Assembly: GCA_030685235.1 (NCBI GenBank)
Contig: MU839178.1
Location: 105,231 to 169,230 of the forward strand
Source of the DNA: Copromyces sp. CBS 386.78
Lineage: Eukaryota > Ascomycota > Sordariomycetes > Sordariales > Sordariaceae
Direction: 5' to 3'
Length of the DNA: 64,000 nucleotides
Positions 24,285-34,558 of this stretch are shown here, one piece after another. The translations under genes were made by a program, and so were the position numbers. Each line of letters opens with the position of its first letter. Position 1 is the stretch's first letter. Below the pieces are notes generated by a model. That model worked only from the letters and a program-made list of their open reading frames with translations, searched no databases and was not told where the DNA came from.

Positions 24285-26009
24285 ATGCGCCCGCGACTCC
24301 TTCTCCCCCGCGGGGACCTGGCCCGGCCCTGCTCCCCGGCGATTCACTCGACGACCACCCGATTCTTTACACAGAGCGCATCAGTTTGCGTGGGAATCCG
24401 AACAAGACCCCAACTTGGCTTCCTCAATGTGCCTGTAACCACCCAACAATACCGTTACCTGACCACCGAGCGCAAGGCGAGACTCAAGCAAGACATTAAG
24501 CAGGGAATCAAGATTACCTCGTTTCTCTGGATGGCTGGCGCTTGCTGTTTCGCCATCGCATTCGTCCTTGTCCAAGAAACACTCGAAGCCCGATATCCAA
24601 CACCACACGAATGGAGCATGCTAAGTCGAATCTTCTTCCGCGGAGCCTTCTGCGAGCGAGACCAGACCGACCCGTCCCGCACAACCGACTGGGTTCATGT
24701 AACGAATTGGATCAAGGGCGTGGTAGACCGGTTGGAGGATCCCAGCATTGACGGCAAGGGACTGCACGATGCGCCCTCCGACCGACCAACAGGCACCAAG
24801 GACATCAGCACCATGTCCGAGAACTGGCGCCGGGGCTACTACGAAGCCATGATGTTGTACGCAAAGGCCGCCGAGAACGTCGAGAACTGGGTAACCGACA
24901 AGACGCAAAACCTCACCGTCCCGAATGACTACGTGATCGGCCCCTCCAACCCCAACCCGCGCCCCTTTCCCAACGAGAACTACCGACCGCCGCAAGAGGA
25001 CGACTGCGTGCCAACCTTCGAATCGCCCAACGAGATCTACATGCGCATCCTCTCCACCCCAGGCCTCACCAACCGCCAGCGCATAGAAGCCGGCCTCGCC
25101 TACGCCACCTGGCTCGAATTCAAGCAAATCACCGGTCCAGCTAATATCATCCTCGAAAACGCCGTCGACCTCGCCGCGACCGAGCAAGCCCTCCTCACCG
25201 GCGGCGGCCAATCCCCACTAGACACCAAAACTTACACCCTTATCAACGACACCGCCGGCGCCGGCCACCATCATCCCTCCTCCAACCTCCTGGAATCCCT
25301 CACCGCCCTCGCCACCTTCCGCGCCCGCAACGGCGACGTCTCCTCCGCGCTTCCCATGCTCGTCTCTATCCTCCAAGCGCGCAGGACCCTCCCCTCTACG
25401 GACCCGCGCCGCATCCCGCCTTTACCACAAAAGAAACGAACCTGGGCCGGCGCCGCTCTAGCTCTCCTCAAGGAACCGCCTTATCCCGATCCGCCCGAGG
25501 ACGGTACCCTCCCTCCGCTTCGCGACGCCAAGGAACGCTGCGAAGAGGCTGCGCTGAGTTTGCATATTGGCGAGATCATGTACACTGCCAAGTCCAACAC
25601 ACCCGGGGCCGCTCATCACCGCGAAGAAGGCCTAGGCTGGACCCGCGAAGCAGTCGACATCGCCGAGGAACAACTCCGCGGTCTAAGCAACAAGTCCTCC
25701 GCCATGTCCGCCCGCTTAACCTGCCGCGAGTGTCTGGCTGCGGGGTTGGAGAACTGGACGATGATGGTCTCGAGGCTGGCGAGGGAGGAGAAGGCGCGCA
25801 AAGAAGAGCTGGAAAGGAATCCGGACCTTTCGAACCCGAAAAAGACGAGCTGGTGGAGTTTCTGGGGTCAAGGGGAACATAAACAGGAGGATCTGGATAG
25901 GTGGGCCGCAGAGGAGAAGGTTATTGCGGAGAGGCAGAGGAGGGCGGCGGATTTGTTGGAGGAGTTGCCGACGGGTAGTAGGGGGTTTTTGTCCTTCTTG
26001 CAGGCTTAG
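24285..26009 (+). CDS. Mitochondrial inner-membrane protein, possibly Mgr3-like
   Basis: Uninterrupted frame of 574 residues. The first 65 residues are rich in Arg, Ser and Thr and poor in acidic residues, like a mitochondrial import signal. One hydrophobic segment follows near 78-97 (TSFLWMAGACCFAIAFVLVQ). The rest is soluble and helical with repeat-like pairs (IYMRILSTPGLTNRQRIEAG; ALTALATFRARNGDV-type), consistent with tetratricopeptide folds. It ends in a charged region with a WWSFWGQ motif. N-terminal targeting signal, single membrane span and TPR-like body match the fungal Mgr3 relatives, which help substrates reach the i-AAA protease Yme1. That match is an inference from architecture. 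Some public annotations call similar proteins a maltose permease, which one membrane span does not support. Confidence 0.72.
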   Translation: MRPRLLLPRGDLARPCSPAIHSTTTRFFTQSASVCVGIRTRPQLGFLNVPVTTQQYRYLTTERKARLKQDIKQGIKITSFLWMAGACCFAIAFVLVQETLEARYPTPHEWSMLSRIFFRGAFCERDQTDPSRTTDWVHVTNWIKGVVDRLEDPSIDGKGLHDAPSDRPTGTKDISTMSENWRRGYYEAMMLYAKAAENVENWVTDKTQNLTVPNDYVIGPSNPNPRPFPNENYRPPQEDDCVPTFESPNEIYMRILSTPGLTNRQRIEAGLAYATWLEFKQITGPANIILENAVDLAATEQALLTGGGQSPLDTKTYTLINDTAGAGHHHPSSNLLESLTALATFRARNGDVSSALPMLVSILQARRTLPSTDPRRIPPLPQKKRTWAGAALALLKEPPYPDPPEDGTLPPLRDAKERCEEAALSLHIGEIMYTAKSNTPGAAHHREEGLGWTREAVDIAEEQLRGLSNKSSAMSARLTCRECLAAGLENWTMMVSRLAREEKARKEELERNPDLSNPKKTSWWSFWGQGEHKQEDLDRWAAEEKVIAERQRRAADLLEELPTGSRGFLSFLQA

Positions 26010-26322
26010 ATTGGGTGCCCGGTTGGGAAGGTTGTGGGGGGGTTTGATGTGGCCAGGTTGGTTTTTTGCTGAAGCAGGAAAGGGAGGTTGGTGGGCTGCT
26101 GGGCTGCTTGGGGGGAGGTTGGGAACCGAAACGTCACAAAATGTATCGGTGAAAAGGAGCACAGGACAAAGGGGCACAGAACACTACCTACTTTGTTATG
26201 AAGCGTTGTAGTATATGTATGTTTGTATGTTTAGTAGTTTTGCTTCAAGCATTGTACGTATCATAGGAGCTTAGGTTAAGAATCAAGGAGGCCACAGCAC
26301 TCCTTGCCAACTAGTAGCTAGG

Positions 26323-26463
26323 AGATTATATGAATATCATTATCTGCCGGGTTTGAATTCCCCAAGACTCACCAGGCTACTACCTGTGAGATATCAGCAA
26401 ATGGATGGTCTTGACCAAGGTAAACCACCTCTCCAGACTAACCAGCAATATCGGAAATCCTGG
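26323..26463 (+). repeat. Direct repeat, copy A
   Basis: Shares with copy B a run of matching blocks in the same order: GATTAT, ATCATTATCT, CCCCAAGACTCACCA, AGATGGT-like, ACCACCTCTCCAGACTAAC and CAGAAATC/CGGAAATC. Overall similarity is high over roughly 130 bases, with small gaps. It encodes nothing recognisable. Confidence 0.6.
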
Positions 26464-26880
26464 AGACCATCAAGATCACTACTCCCCCTATGTTAAGCTC
26501 GGAAATTTGCCTCATTCTTCCGGCGGACGTGCTGCTGACCACTACGCCAACCGAACTATGCTGCACAACCCCATCAGGTATCACATTGTGAGTCTCCTGC
26601 TGTGCTCTTCATTGGGTAATGTAATCAACACAGTAAATACTACCTGATCTGATCTTGTACCTACCTCCCTATATAAAGCACTGGTGGTGTGCAAACATCT
26701 ATTCCCTCCGCCACAACCAAACAAATCTTACATGCGACCATTATTAACTGGAGAGACATCTACCTGTGGGATTACAGCTAAGCCCAAAAACTTTGCTTTG
26801 CTGCCTGCTGTACTGAGTGGGTCTACCGTCTAATGATTGAACAGAATCAAACGGAAATTCCGTTAAATCCACGGCTCACA

Positions 26881-27009
26881 GATTATGTCATTATCATTAT
26901 CTACCAATTTGAGTTCCCCAAGACTCACCAAGCTACCTTTGAGATAGTAGTAGATGGTATTGACTAAACCACCTCTCCAGACTAACTAGAGATTATCAGA
27001 AATCATGGT
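26881..27009 (+). repeat. Direct repeat, copy B
   Basis: Second copy, about 560 bases downstream. Many differences from copy A are G-to-A or C-to-T in direction (for example TGCCGGG read here as TACCAAT, and ACCAGGCT as ACCAAGCT). That makes B slightly more AT-rich, suggestive of mild RIP or ordinary decay. Confidence 0.6.
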
Positions 27010-27199
27010 AGAAGATTGCCCTCGTACGTCTCAACGGGCACTACCTGTCGAGGGACAACCCAAAGTGCTTCTCCCAGCTCCGTATTCGAATGACTTTCCC
27101 AGTCCCACTCGTCTTCTAATACGGGAAATAGCCATCAACCACTACACTGAGCCGCTCCCACTGCGAGGAACCACCGGTGCTGGACCACCTGGATACCCC

Positions 27200-28776
27200 T
27201 TAGGACTCATCCTCTGAGTTGACATCGCCATCCGCCATCATTCCTCTCTTAGCCATGTCCCTGGCCAACTCCTCGTCGATACCCTCGAGTTCATCCTTAG
27301 AAGAAGGCTGGGTGCCGTCTCTCTGAATCCTGACTTGAACCTTCTTTGCCTCCTCTTCGTGATCCTTTTCCTCATCTCTCTCTTTCTTGGCCTCCTCCAC
27401 CTTGGACTCATCGTCCATCTTATCCCATCCTGGCCATTTACCGTCATCCTCCTCTTCCTCGGGGAAGAAGATGTGAACCCGCGGATTGACGTAGTCCTTA
27501 TCCAGAGCGACCTCCTGCAGCCACTTCAAGACCGCGGAACCGGCCTCGACGAGTATGAGCTCCACCATGTTGGCGTCGGGGCCAACGCTGTAGGTAGGGC
27601 AGCCGTAGCCGACGTAGCCAGTGACGGCGCGGCTACCGCCCTCGGGGCCGGCGATAAGGGTGTCGAGGGGATCTTGGTTCATGATGTAGGCGCGTCCACG
27701 CTGTGTGAGAGAATGTTTGTTAACTGAATGACCCGTGGTGTTTAGTCGCAGGAATGGAACGAGAAGAGGCAACTTACCTGATCCATGAACTTCTTGAAGC
27801 CCTGGCACACTGCCTCACGCATATCGTAAAAGCCACCCAGAACCACAAGAGCGTTCAGCCTGTGTCCAACCTTCGCCCAGACATCGTCGTTGTCAAGGTA
27901 CTGTTCCACCTCGTCCGACATGTCACCAAGCGCGATGACATCGATCTTGGCCTTGTCGTTGACGAACTGCGGCACCACCTTCTCAAAGATATGCTTGACG
28001 TGCTCCGTCTGATTGACATTCTCCGGGATGGTGTTCCTCTCCGGATCGTGGTACCAGCCCCAGTGAACCAGACTGCTACCCGGAATCTGGTGGCGCGCAA
28101 ACTCGCTCAGCGCCTTCTTGCCCTCGGGCCACCACCAGAGGTTGCCGGGGTTGCCGAGGATGATGCCAGGGGCAGCGTCGTCGGTAGCGGAAGACTTCTG
28201 CTGCTTGAGAGCCTTGACCATGTTCACCATCGAGCCCTTGTTGAGACCGCCCGGTCCGCTGGCTACGCGGTGGGCCAGAATACCAAAGTCCTGGCTGGAC
28301 TGGCCGAAGATGATTACGACGCGCGACTTGCTGGAAATGTCCTCGCTGAGACGGATCTTGACGTGACGCTCATCTTTGCTGGTAACGCCGAGCGGGAGGA
28401 GGACTTCCTTCAAGCCTTCGGCTTCGAGGCGTGAGTCGATGATATCTTTGACTGCCTCTGTTGGATGTCAATGAATTTGTTAATATCGGCTCAGATGGTT
28501 GTCAGAACTGGGGAGTTCGTTACATACCGTTGAAGGCGAAGCGCTGGCAGTCGTTGTATCTCACGTTCTTGGTCAAGAAATACTTGAAGTAGAAGTCGGG
28601 GTTGTGCAAGTAGCGAATTTCATCTTCCTCGTTGATAAAGTAGCTATACGCACATGATATGTCAGCGTGATCGTCCTGTTGATGATGACTTGTTGGATTA
28701 TCACGAACTCAAGCTTCTTAAGATCCGGAGTGAACTTTGGCTCAGCCGGAAGGCCTGACCAGCGGCGACGAAACAT
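27200..28776 (-). CDS. Arb2-domain protein
   Basis: Four exons, 28776-28709, 28643-28528, 28457-27778 and 27700-27200, give exactly 455 codons (454 residues). The start MFRRRWSGLPAEP is preferred over an upstream in-frame ATG (28980) because it fits the conserved N-terminus of fungal relatives. The first donor is the weak GTTCGT and restores the block KLDYFINEEDEIRYLHNP. Family-like blocks follow: GIILGNPGNLWWWPEGKKAL, VDVIALGDMSDEVEQYLDND-type and YGCPTYSVGPDANMVE. The domain has an alpha/beta-hydrolase-like fold, but the expected nucleophile turn reads GDMSD rather than GxSxG, so catalysis is doubtful. In fission yeast Arb2 belongs to a siRNA-chaperone complex, and an Arb2 domain is also fused to the histone deacetylase Clr3/Hda1. 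A silencing role here is only an analogy. The tail is charged and acidic (KKERDEEKDHEEEAKK). Confidence 0.82.
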
Positions 28777-29599
28777 CTTTTCTGCTGGGAGATCGTCGAG
28801 TGTCCTGGTTGGGTTGCCGTTGATCGAGCTGGTTGGTTGTAAGCGTGAGGAAGGAAAGATCGTGAACCGCGTCGAGGGGTATTTGAATCTCGTGCTTTGA
28901 GGCTCGCGAAGAAAGTCGAAGGCTGCCGAATCGGTTTGAAGATGGGACGGAAGGAGCCCAACAGTGGTTCTTTCCTTCATAGGTAAGAACGGGATACGAT
29001 GATAACGAACGAACTAACGAAGATGAGAAGGCAACCGTTAAGACACTCGACTGCTTCAGATGAATGGCCCAACTGTTACGACGTTGTAGTCGTGAAGTCG
29101 ATAGATTTTGACATGCTGTATTCGTTCCATCGCTCATCCAGCCTTGCCGCATCCCATCACACATACAACTTGCTTGACAAACATGACGATGTTTACAGGC
29201 AACCAAACTCAAGCTGACAGCCGCTCTGACATGGATGTGTTTCCTTGGATAGGATAAAGGTTGCTGCAAACGATCGTAGGTTTAGAAGATCTGACGGAAT
29301 GGAGACCGCGAAAGATCAGCGATCGAAGGCATGGTGAAGGGAGTCGTCGAACATATGGAAGGTCGGCAGGCGCGGTCTCATGCAAACAGCAGGCATCAAC
29401 TTCTCCAGACCGTGATCAGCGTCATCGGTGTGGTTGAACCCACCCAACACTCTTATTTCGCGCGACAACGGACACTCCATCGTCACCAAGCACGATCAAA
29501 AGCATGATCGAAACGATGACCCGATGATTAGTTATCTTCCTCACACCCCAAGCACGTAGCCCAGGATTGCAATGAAAAGGTTGAGCACAAGGCAAGATG
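28777..29599. other. Leader and promoter of the Arb2-domain gene; downstream flank of U2
   Basis: Upstream sequence of the Arb2-domain gene and the stretch behind the U2 snRNA 3' end, both on the minus strand. The frames seen here are shadows or leader sequence. No further RNA gene was recognised. Confidence 0.45.
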
Positions 29600-29793
29600 T
29601 AGTTCGCGTCACCTGGAGACAGTGTAATACCAGGGACACAGTGGCCAGTAATCATAGGCAAGCCTAGAGGAAAACCGACCGAGTTGCAAAAATTAGAATA
29701 ATCACGATTGTACTCCGTAGAGCACTTTCAGAGATTAAACTGAAAAGAACAGATACTACACTTGATCTAAGCCAAAAGGCAAAGAGAGCTAAA
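29600..29793 (-). ncRNA. U2: U2 spliceosomal snRNA
   Basis: Read on the minus strand, the 5' part contains TCTCTTTGCCTTTTGGCTTA followed by GATCAAGTGTAGTATCTGTTC. This is the near-invariant start of U2, with stem I and the branch-point-pairing GTAGTA at 29759-29754. Stem IIa (TTTTCAG...CTGAAAG) and stem IIb (GTGCTC TACG GAGTAC) follow. The Sm site AATTTTTG is at 29694-29687. The stem-loop IV (CTGG...CCAG) is at 29633-29612, with the loop containing TATTACACTGTC. Length near 190 bases matches U2 elsewhere. Ends are placed by comparison with yeast and human U2 as I remember them and may be off by a few bases. U2 base-pairs with the intron branch site in the spliceosome. It is transcribed divergently from the uS14m gene. 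Confidence 0.95.
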
Positions 29794-30236
29794 GAAGAAA
29801 AGGAGAAGAAAACCAGGTAAAAGCTGGGAGGGGAGGACGATGTTAAATAGGTGTTGGGATGTGGCCTGTGCACGTGTGCAAGCTGGAGAATCTGGGTGGA
29901 GTCCTGCACAAAGTGCCTGGCAGCTGGTTGCACGTCTGACAGGCGCGGCAACCGGGCAGCAATGTGCTTCACTCTTTCGCTTGGCAAACCTGTGAGAACA
30001 ATGACACCGCCCGGCAGAATATCTGCCCGTTTTAGCGCGCCGCGGCGGGCTGGACGGCAAGCGGCGCACAAGCCACTGGCTGCCGCCGTGGGGAGCCGGG
30101 GACAGTGACTGCGGCTCGCTAGCGGGCAACGACGCGGAAGACAAGCAACCGCTTGTGATACCTCTATCGAATTCGCGCCTCGATCCGCCGTTATCGACAT
30201 TGCCAGTTTATATCACCACCCAAACCCGCCGCCAAA
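29794..30236. promoter_or_regulatory. Shared divergent promoter of U2 snRNA and uS14m
   Basis: About 440 bases separate the U2 5' end from the uS14m start codon. On the U2 strand, TATTTAA (29849-29843) lies about 50-56 bases upstream of the RNA start and could be its core element. On the other strand, TTTATATC near 30207 lies just before the uS14m ATG. The middle is GC-rich with a run of CGCGCCGCGGCGGGC-type sequence. Bidirectional use is inferred from layout. Confidence 0.5.
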
Positions 30237-30797
30237 ATGTCCATGTTCCGTGCCAAAAAGCTCGACCTCGGGTGCTTCACCAACATCCGGGTCCTTCGTG
30301 ACCACGCCAAGCGCAAGGCCTTTGTGGAGGCCGAGCCGGAGAGGTACCTACACCCTCCGATCCTCATTTGCGACTACGGATAGAACAGATGATCTAACAA
30401 ATCCTCTGTATTAGACAAGCCCTGCGCTACGTCATCCGCAACACCACCCTCCCTGCCCGTACCAGGGCCGTCGCCCAGCTCCAGCTCACCCAGATGCATG
30501 CCTACACCAGGCCGACGCAGATCCGGAACCGCTGTACCTTTGGTGGAAAGAGTCGAGGTGTCTTGAGGGACTTCAAGATGACAAGAGTACGTCCGCATCC
30601 GCTATCGAATGTCCCAAACAACAGGAGGGGTGGTGGATGGGCTACGAGTTTGAGCTCCAGGTGGATGGATGGATGGATGAGGGAGCTTTGCAAAGGAGAC
30701 GCGGCTTGCTAACATTGTTGAATCACGCAAACAGTACAATTTCCGTATGAACGCCCTGATGGGTAACCTCCCCGGTGTCAAGAAGGCCTCTTGGTAA
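30237..30797 (+). CDS. Mitochondrial small-subunit ribosomal protein uS14m (Mrp2/S14)
   Basis: Three exons, 30237-30343, 30415-30586 and 30735-30797, give 113 residues, close to yeast Mrp2. Introns are 71 and 148 bases, with GTACCT...TTAG and GTACGT...ACAG ends. The C-terminal half carries the S14 signature: Arg-Asn-Arg-Cys followed by GGKSRGVLRDFKMTRYNFR. There is no zinc-binding CxxC set, as in the zinc-free bacterial-type S14 found in mitochondria. The protein is a component of the 37S mitoribosomal subunit, near the decoding head. No cleavable presequence is obvious, which is usual for this protein. The second intron contains a short GGAT tandem repeat near 30660. Confidence 0.92.
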
Positions 30798-31337
30798 AAG
30801 AAGAGGGCATGGCTACAACAAGGAACCCGGAGGAGATTTGTTGTGGTGGTGGAGATGGTGGTATCGGTACGCCCAGAGGCGAATAAACTCTTTTTCAAAA
30901 CCCAGATGGGCTCGGGTTCATCGTGTTGGTAAGGACGGAAGTGTTACGCAGGGTTGAAGAGATACAACCGTGTGTGAGTGACCGCACACGATGAAGAGTG
31001 GCTTCAAAAGCTTTTTTGGTGGGCAGAGGGAGAGTTTGTACAATGCATCCTCTTTGGACTGGGGATCGCTCAATTTCCCGATGCCCGCTGTGTACTACTG
31101 TTGTTACAATATTATACTCAGACACAGCAAATGAATGAATGTCTTTTTAAAGTTGACCAAAAAAGAACGATTCTCCCAAAACGCCAAAACGCATGCGACC
31201 CCCCAAGGTGCTGAATAACCAATCCGTCATCTGTCTATATGTTCTTTTACCCGCCATGGGATAGCTGTGAAAACGCTAAATCCCGATTATAAATGTTGAA
31301 GTACGCTCCGGAAAACCTCATCTAACACATATCTGTT
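30798..31337. other. Convergent intergenic region
   Basis: Spacer between the uS14m stop and the lipoyl synthase stop on the opposite strand. It contains both 3' untranslated regions; AATAAA-like strings occur (for example near 30882). Nothing else was seen. Confidence 0.5.
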
Positions 31338-32703
31338 TTAAGCGGACTTGGCGCTAGTCGCCTCCTCGGCGGCCACCGCCTGACCAAGAGCCTCGGAGAC
31401 AACACGCTCGCTGGCACGCTTCTTCAAGACATTCTCGATAAAAGCCTCGCCGGCCTTGTACGAGGAACGGACCAGAGGACCGCTGGCGCAGTACAGGAAG
31501 CCCATGTCCATGGCACGCTGCCTCCAGAGCTCGAACTCATCGGGAGTGATGTACTTCTCCACCGCGAGATGTCTCTTGGTTGGGCGCATGTACTGTCCAA
31601 AGGTGACGACATCAACATCGACCTTCCTCAGTTCTATAGAGCAACATTGTGGTTAGCTCGAGTCAATCGGGCAAGGGCAACTCGTATAGGTATGACTCAC
31701 CCCTCAAAGCGTCCCAGAGCTCTTCCTCGGTCTCGCCCAAACCAAGCATGATACTGGTCTTGGTGATAATGCCCTCATTGCCCCGGACCTTCTTGACGTG
31801 TTCCAACACCTTCAAACTCTGACGGAATGTGGCACGGCGATCACGCACGTAAGGCGTCAGGTTCTCGACAGTCTCAACGTTATGCGCATACACATCCAAT
31901 CCACTCTCCGCCACAATCTTGACCATGTCCAAATCGCCCATAAAGTCACCGGTCAAGGCCTCGACAAGAAGAGTCGGCTTCTTCTGCTTGATCCGGCGAA
32001 TCGTTTCCGCAAAGTGCCTGGCACCACCATCGGCCAGATCGTCACGGTCGACGCTCGTCAGCACAACATAACCGAGACCCCAGCGGGCCAAAGCCTCAGC
32101 GGTGTTCTCAGGCTCGTGGGGATCCAGCGGAGGCGGCTTGCGGCTTGTCTTGACGCTGCAGAAGCGGCAGCCACGGGTGCAGGTGTCGCCCATGAGCATG
32201 ATGGTGGCTGTCGCGGCGGCCTTGTTGGAGCCGCCCCAGCACTCGCCAATGTTGGGACACCTAGCCTCCTCGCATACTGTGTGAAGGTTGAGACCGCGCA
32301 GGTCGGCCTTGATCTTGGCAAATTCTGGGTTCGCACCGGCGCTGGGGATGGGCGTCTTGAGCCATTCGGGCAGGCGGGTGATGGTACGCTTCTTGCCGGC
32401 GGGTCCGACCTGGGCTGTGCGCAGGGTGTAGGCTTCACTGGGCGCGAGAGGAGCGGCGGACGATTGGTTGGCGATGAAGTCGTCGAGGGAAGCGAGAGTG
32501 GTGTCCTTGAAGTAGGTCGGGCGCGGCTTGGTTGCGGGCGCGGATGCGGATGCGGCTGCGGCTGGCGATGACTCTTGCGATGTCGGCTGGCTGGATGGGG
32601 CAGATGGGATGGTGGCGTATGAGCGAGTCGACAGGGCGGCAGCGCGCGCAAGAGACCTCCGCAAAGGCGCCTGGAGACGCTGGATCGGGGCCGGTGAAGC
32701 CAT
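31338..32703 (-). CDS. Lipoyl synthase, mitochondrial
   Basis: Two exons, 32703-31701 and 31633-31338, give 432 residues. The 67-base intron joins [19 protein letters not shown] in frame. The start ATG has an ideal context (CATCATGGCTTC). Residues 1-60 form an Arg/Ala/Ser-rich import signal. The auxiliary iron-sulfur cluster is bound by C144, C149 and C155 ([12 protein letters not shown]). The radical-SAM cluster is bound by C175, C179 and C182 (CTRGCRFC). The C-terminal RSSYKAGE block supplies the conserved Ser ligand of the auxiliary cluster. The enzyme inserts two sulfur atoms into octanoyl groups on the H-protein and the 2-oxoacid dehydrogenase E2 subunits, completing lipoate in the mitochondrial matrix. 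All key residues are present and the length is normal. Confidence 0.96.
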
Positions 32704-34558
32704 GATGTGTGATAACCTAAGTCTTGGTGTTGAGCTTGCCGGAACCCTACCAGTACAAGCCGGGGGATCTTGGGTGGCGGTTGCGGATGATGGTGGATGA
32801 GTGACTGGGGAGCAATGGAGACAAAAAGTTCGGCCCCCAGGTGCACCGGCCGATTTGGAGCCTGGAGAGATTTTTAGTGGCCCACGCCGCCCATGTCCGG
32901 TTACGTAACGCCGATCATACCGGCCAGCTGCCGCGGCGCATTATTAGGGGCCGCGCTTGAGCTGGCAAGACCGGGACCCCCATTGCTTGTGCTGGCGACA
33001 ATGACTCCATTTTGTGAACCCTTTTGGAGTCCAGCAGTTCACCCCATGTTGTTTCTCGTGGGAGTCTGGAAGCAGCCGACTGACTGACTTGCAGATAATC
33101 CTTCCCGATTTGTTTCAACATCTTGCTACACTAAACTGGGTGTTAGTGGTGAGGATCCGGGACGGCAAACAGCTTATATCATTTTGTCTGTTTCTATAGA
33201 AACAGTGTCAAATCTGTATTTGGTTGACGGCATTCGCTTCGGTCAACAGCCCCGTCCCGGTCATTCGTCAAGTGGACCGGAGACTGGAGAGCAGTGCCGT
33301 GGCATCCGCATGCCATAGATGCTCATGCCGGTGATGTCGGTCATCTTGGACCGTTCAGAATGAGGGGCCAGGTACGAGATATGTAGTATCGTGAGGAATG
33401 TAGAGATGGTCGATGAAACGACACAACTGACCCGAACAAAGGAGAAGATACCGTGCAGATGCGGTTAGGTGTGAGCTCTACCCAGTCGGTGAAGTGTCGT
33501 AGTCAGGAGAACTCAGGGGAAAGACAGGCTCTTCACCGTGATATCACCTTATTAGCGAGGTCAACTCTTGCTTGTCTCTCGGGTGTAGGTCCGTAGACTG
33601 TGAGCCGATAGAAAGTTGAGTCTCTTCGAGACCTTTCTTGTGCATGTTGCAAATCACAAATTTGCAGCTAGTGCGTTTTCACGTGCGACTTCCAGGTTTT
33701 CAGATGGACGGATGACCGGCTTTTCTCACTGCACCCTCACCAAAAGTTGCATAGCCACTGAGGGGTGAAGCTGATGGGGGGCTGGCTGAGTGGTGGCGGG
33801 CAGTTCACTGTTCCGGACCGTCGTCAGCTTCAACAGCTGAGTTAGGTTGAAAGAGAATGGCCCGGATATCACAACTTGCTCTAAACATAACCTAAAGACG
33901 TACCTTAACACAAAGCGGTAGCTAGGTACCGAGCCAAGTCTCTTTTTGCGTCTCAATGGAACCTATGAAGAACAAAGCGCAAAATCCTCGAACGTAGGCC
34001 AAACCCCTTGATAACAAGAGGTTCGCATGGGAAACATTTGTTGGCGTAGGTCAATCCTGATCCCACCAGGCCGTGCCTGGGTTCCTGAGGTGGTTGTCGG
34101 TGGGGCTTCGTTGGAAGCGATGAAAGGGATTGTGGCTCGTGCTTCTGTACCATGAGTCTTAACAAGAGTGCCCAAAGTTCGTGACGAATCCCGCTAGTCA
34201 CTTTCGTACCTTAGCCGTACCTTGGCCCTCTTCTTTGCTGCCGGCAACGCAATCACTTGCGTCCAAACCGCCCGACTGCCCTCTGACCTCGTTCCTGCGC
34301 CCTCCTCCGCAAACCCAGACGTCGTCTTGCAACCTTCAGACCACCTCGCCAGCCTTCCCGATTGCCAACCTTCTGCATTCCAACAACCCGACCTCCCCTC
34401 CTACAACAACGTCCTGCGAAATCACGATCCTTTTCGCAACGTAACCCGCGACAAACCAACAACACAATCACATCCTCCTTTTTCTGAGCTCGCGCATAAA
34501 GCTCAATCGACAACAACTGAATCTATTTCGTATCCAGCCACCCTCCAACACACACAAA
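32704..34558. other. Divergent intergenic region, 1.85 kb
   Basis: Upstream region of lipoyl synthase (-) and of the synaptobrevin gene (+). The 350 bases before the synaptobrevin ATG are C-rich (ACACACAAA immediately before it), a typical leader. No RNA gene or repeat was recognised. Confidence 0.45.

Larger units (their letters stand above)
26010..27199. other. Convergent intergenic region with a direct repeat pair
   Basis: Spacer between the Mgr3-like gene (+) and the Arb2-domain gene (-). It contains two diverged direct repeats, listed below, and a short motif-free plus-strand frame (27005-27217) that overlaps the Arb2 stop. A T-arm-like string at 26350 was examined, but no complete tRNA can be folded. 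Confidence 0.45.

Noticed and set aside
26305..26375. tRNA-like string (GTTTGAATTCCCC followed by ACTCACCA)
   Set aside because: The acceptor stem cannot pair with the upstream bases and there is no anticodon stem; the second repeat copy shares it without better pairing.
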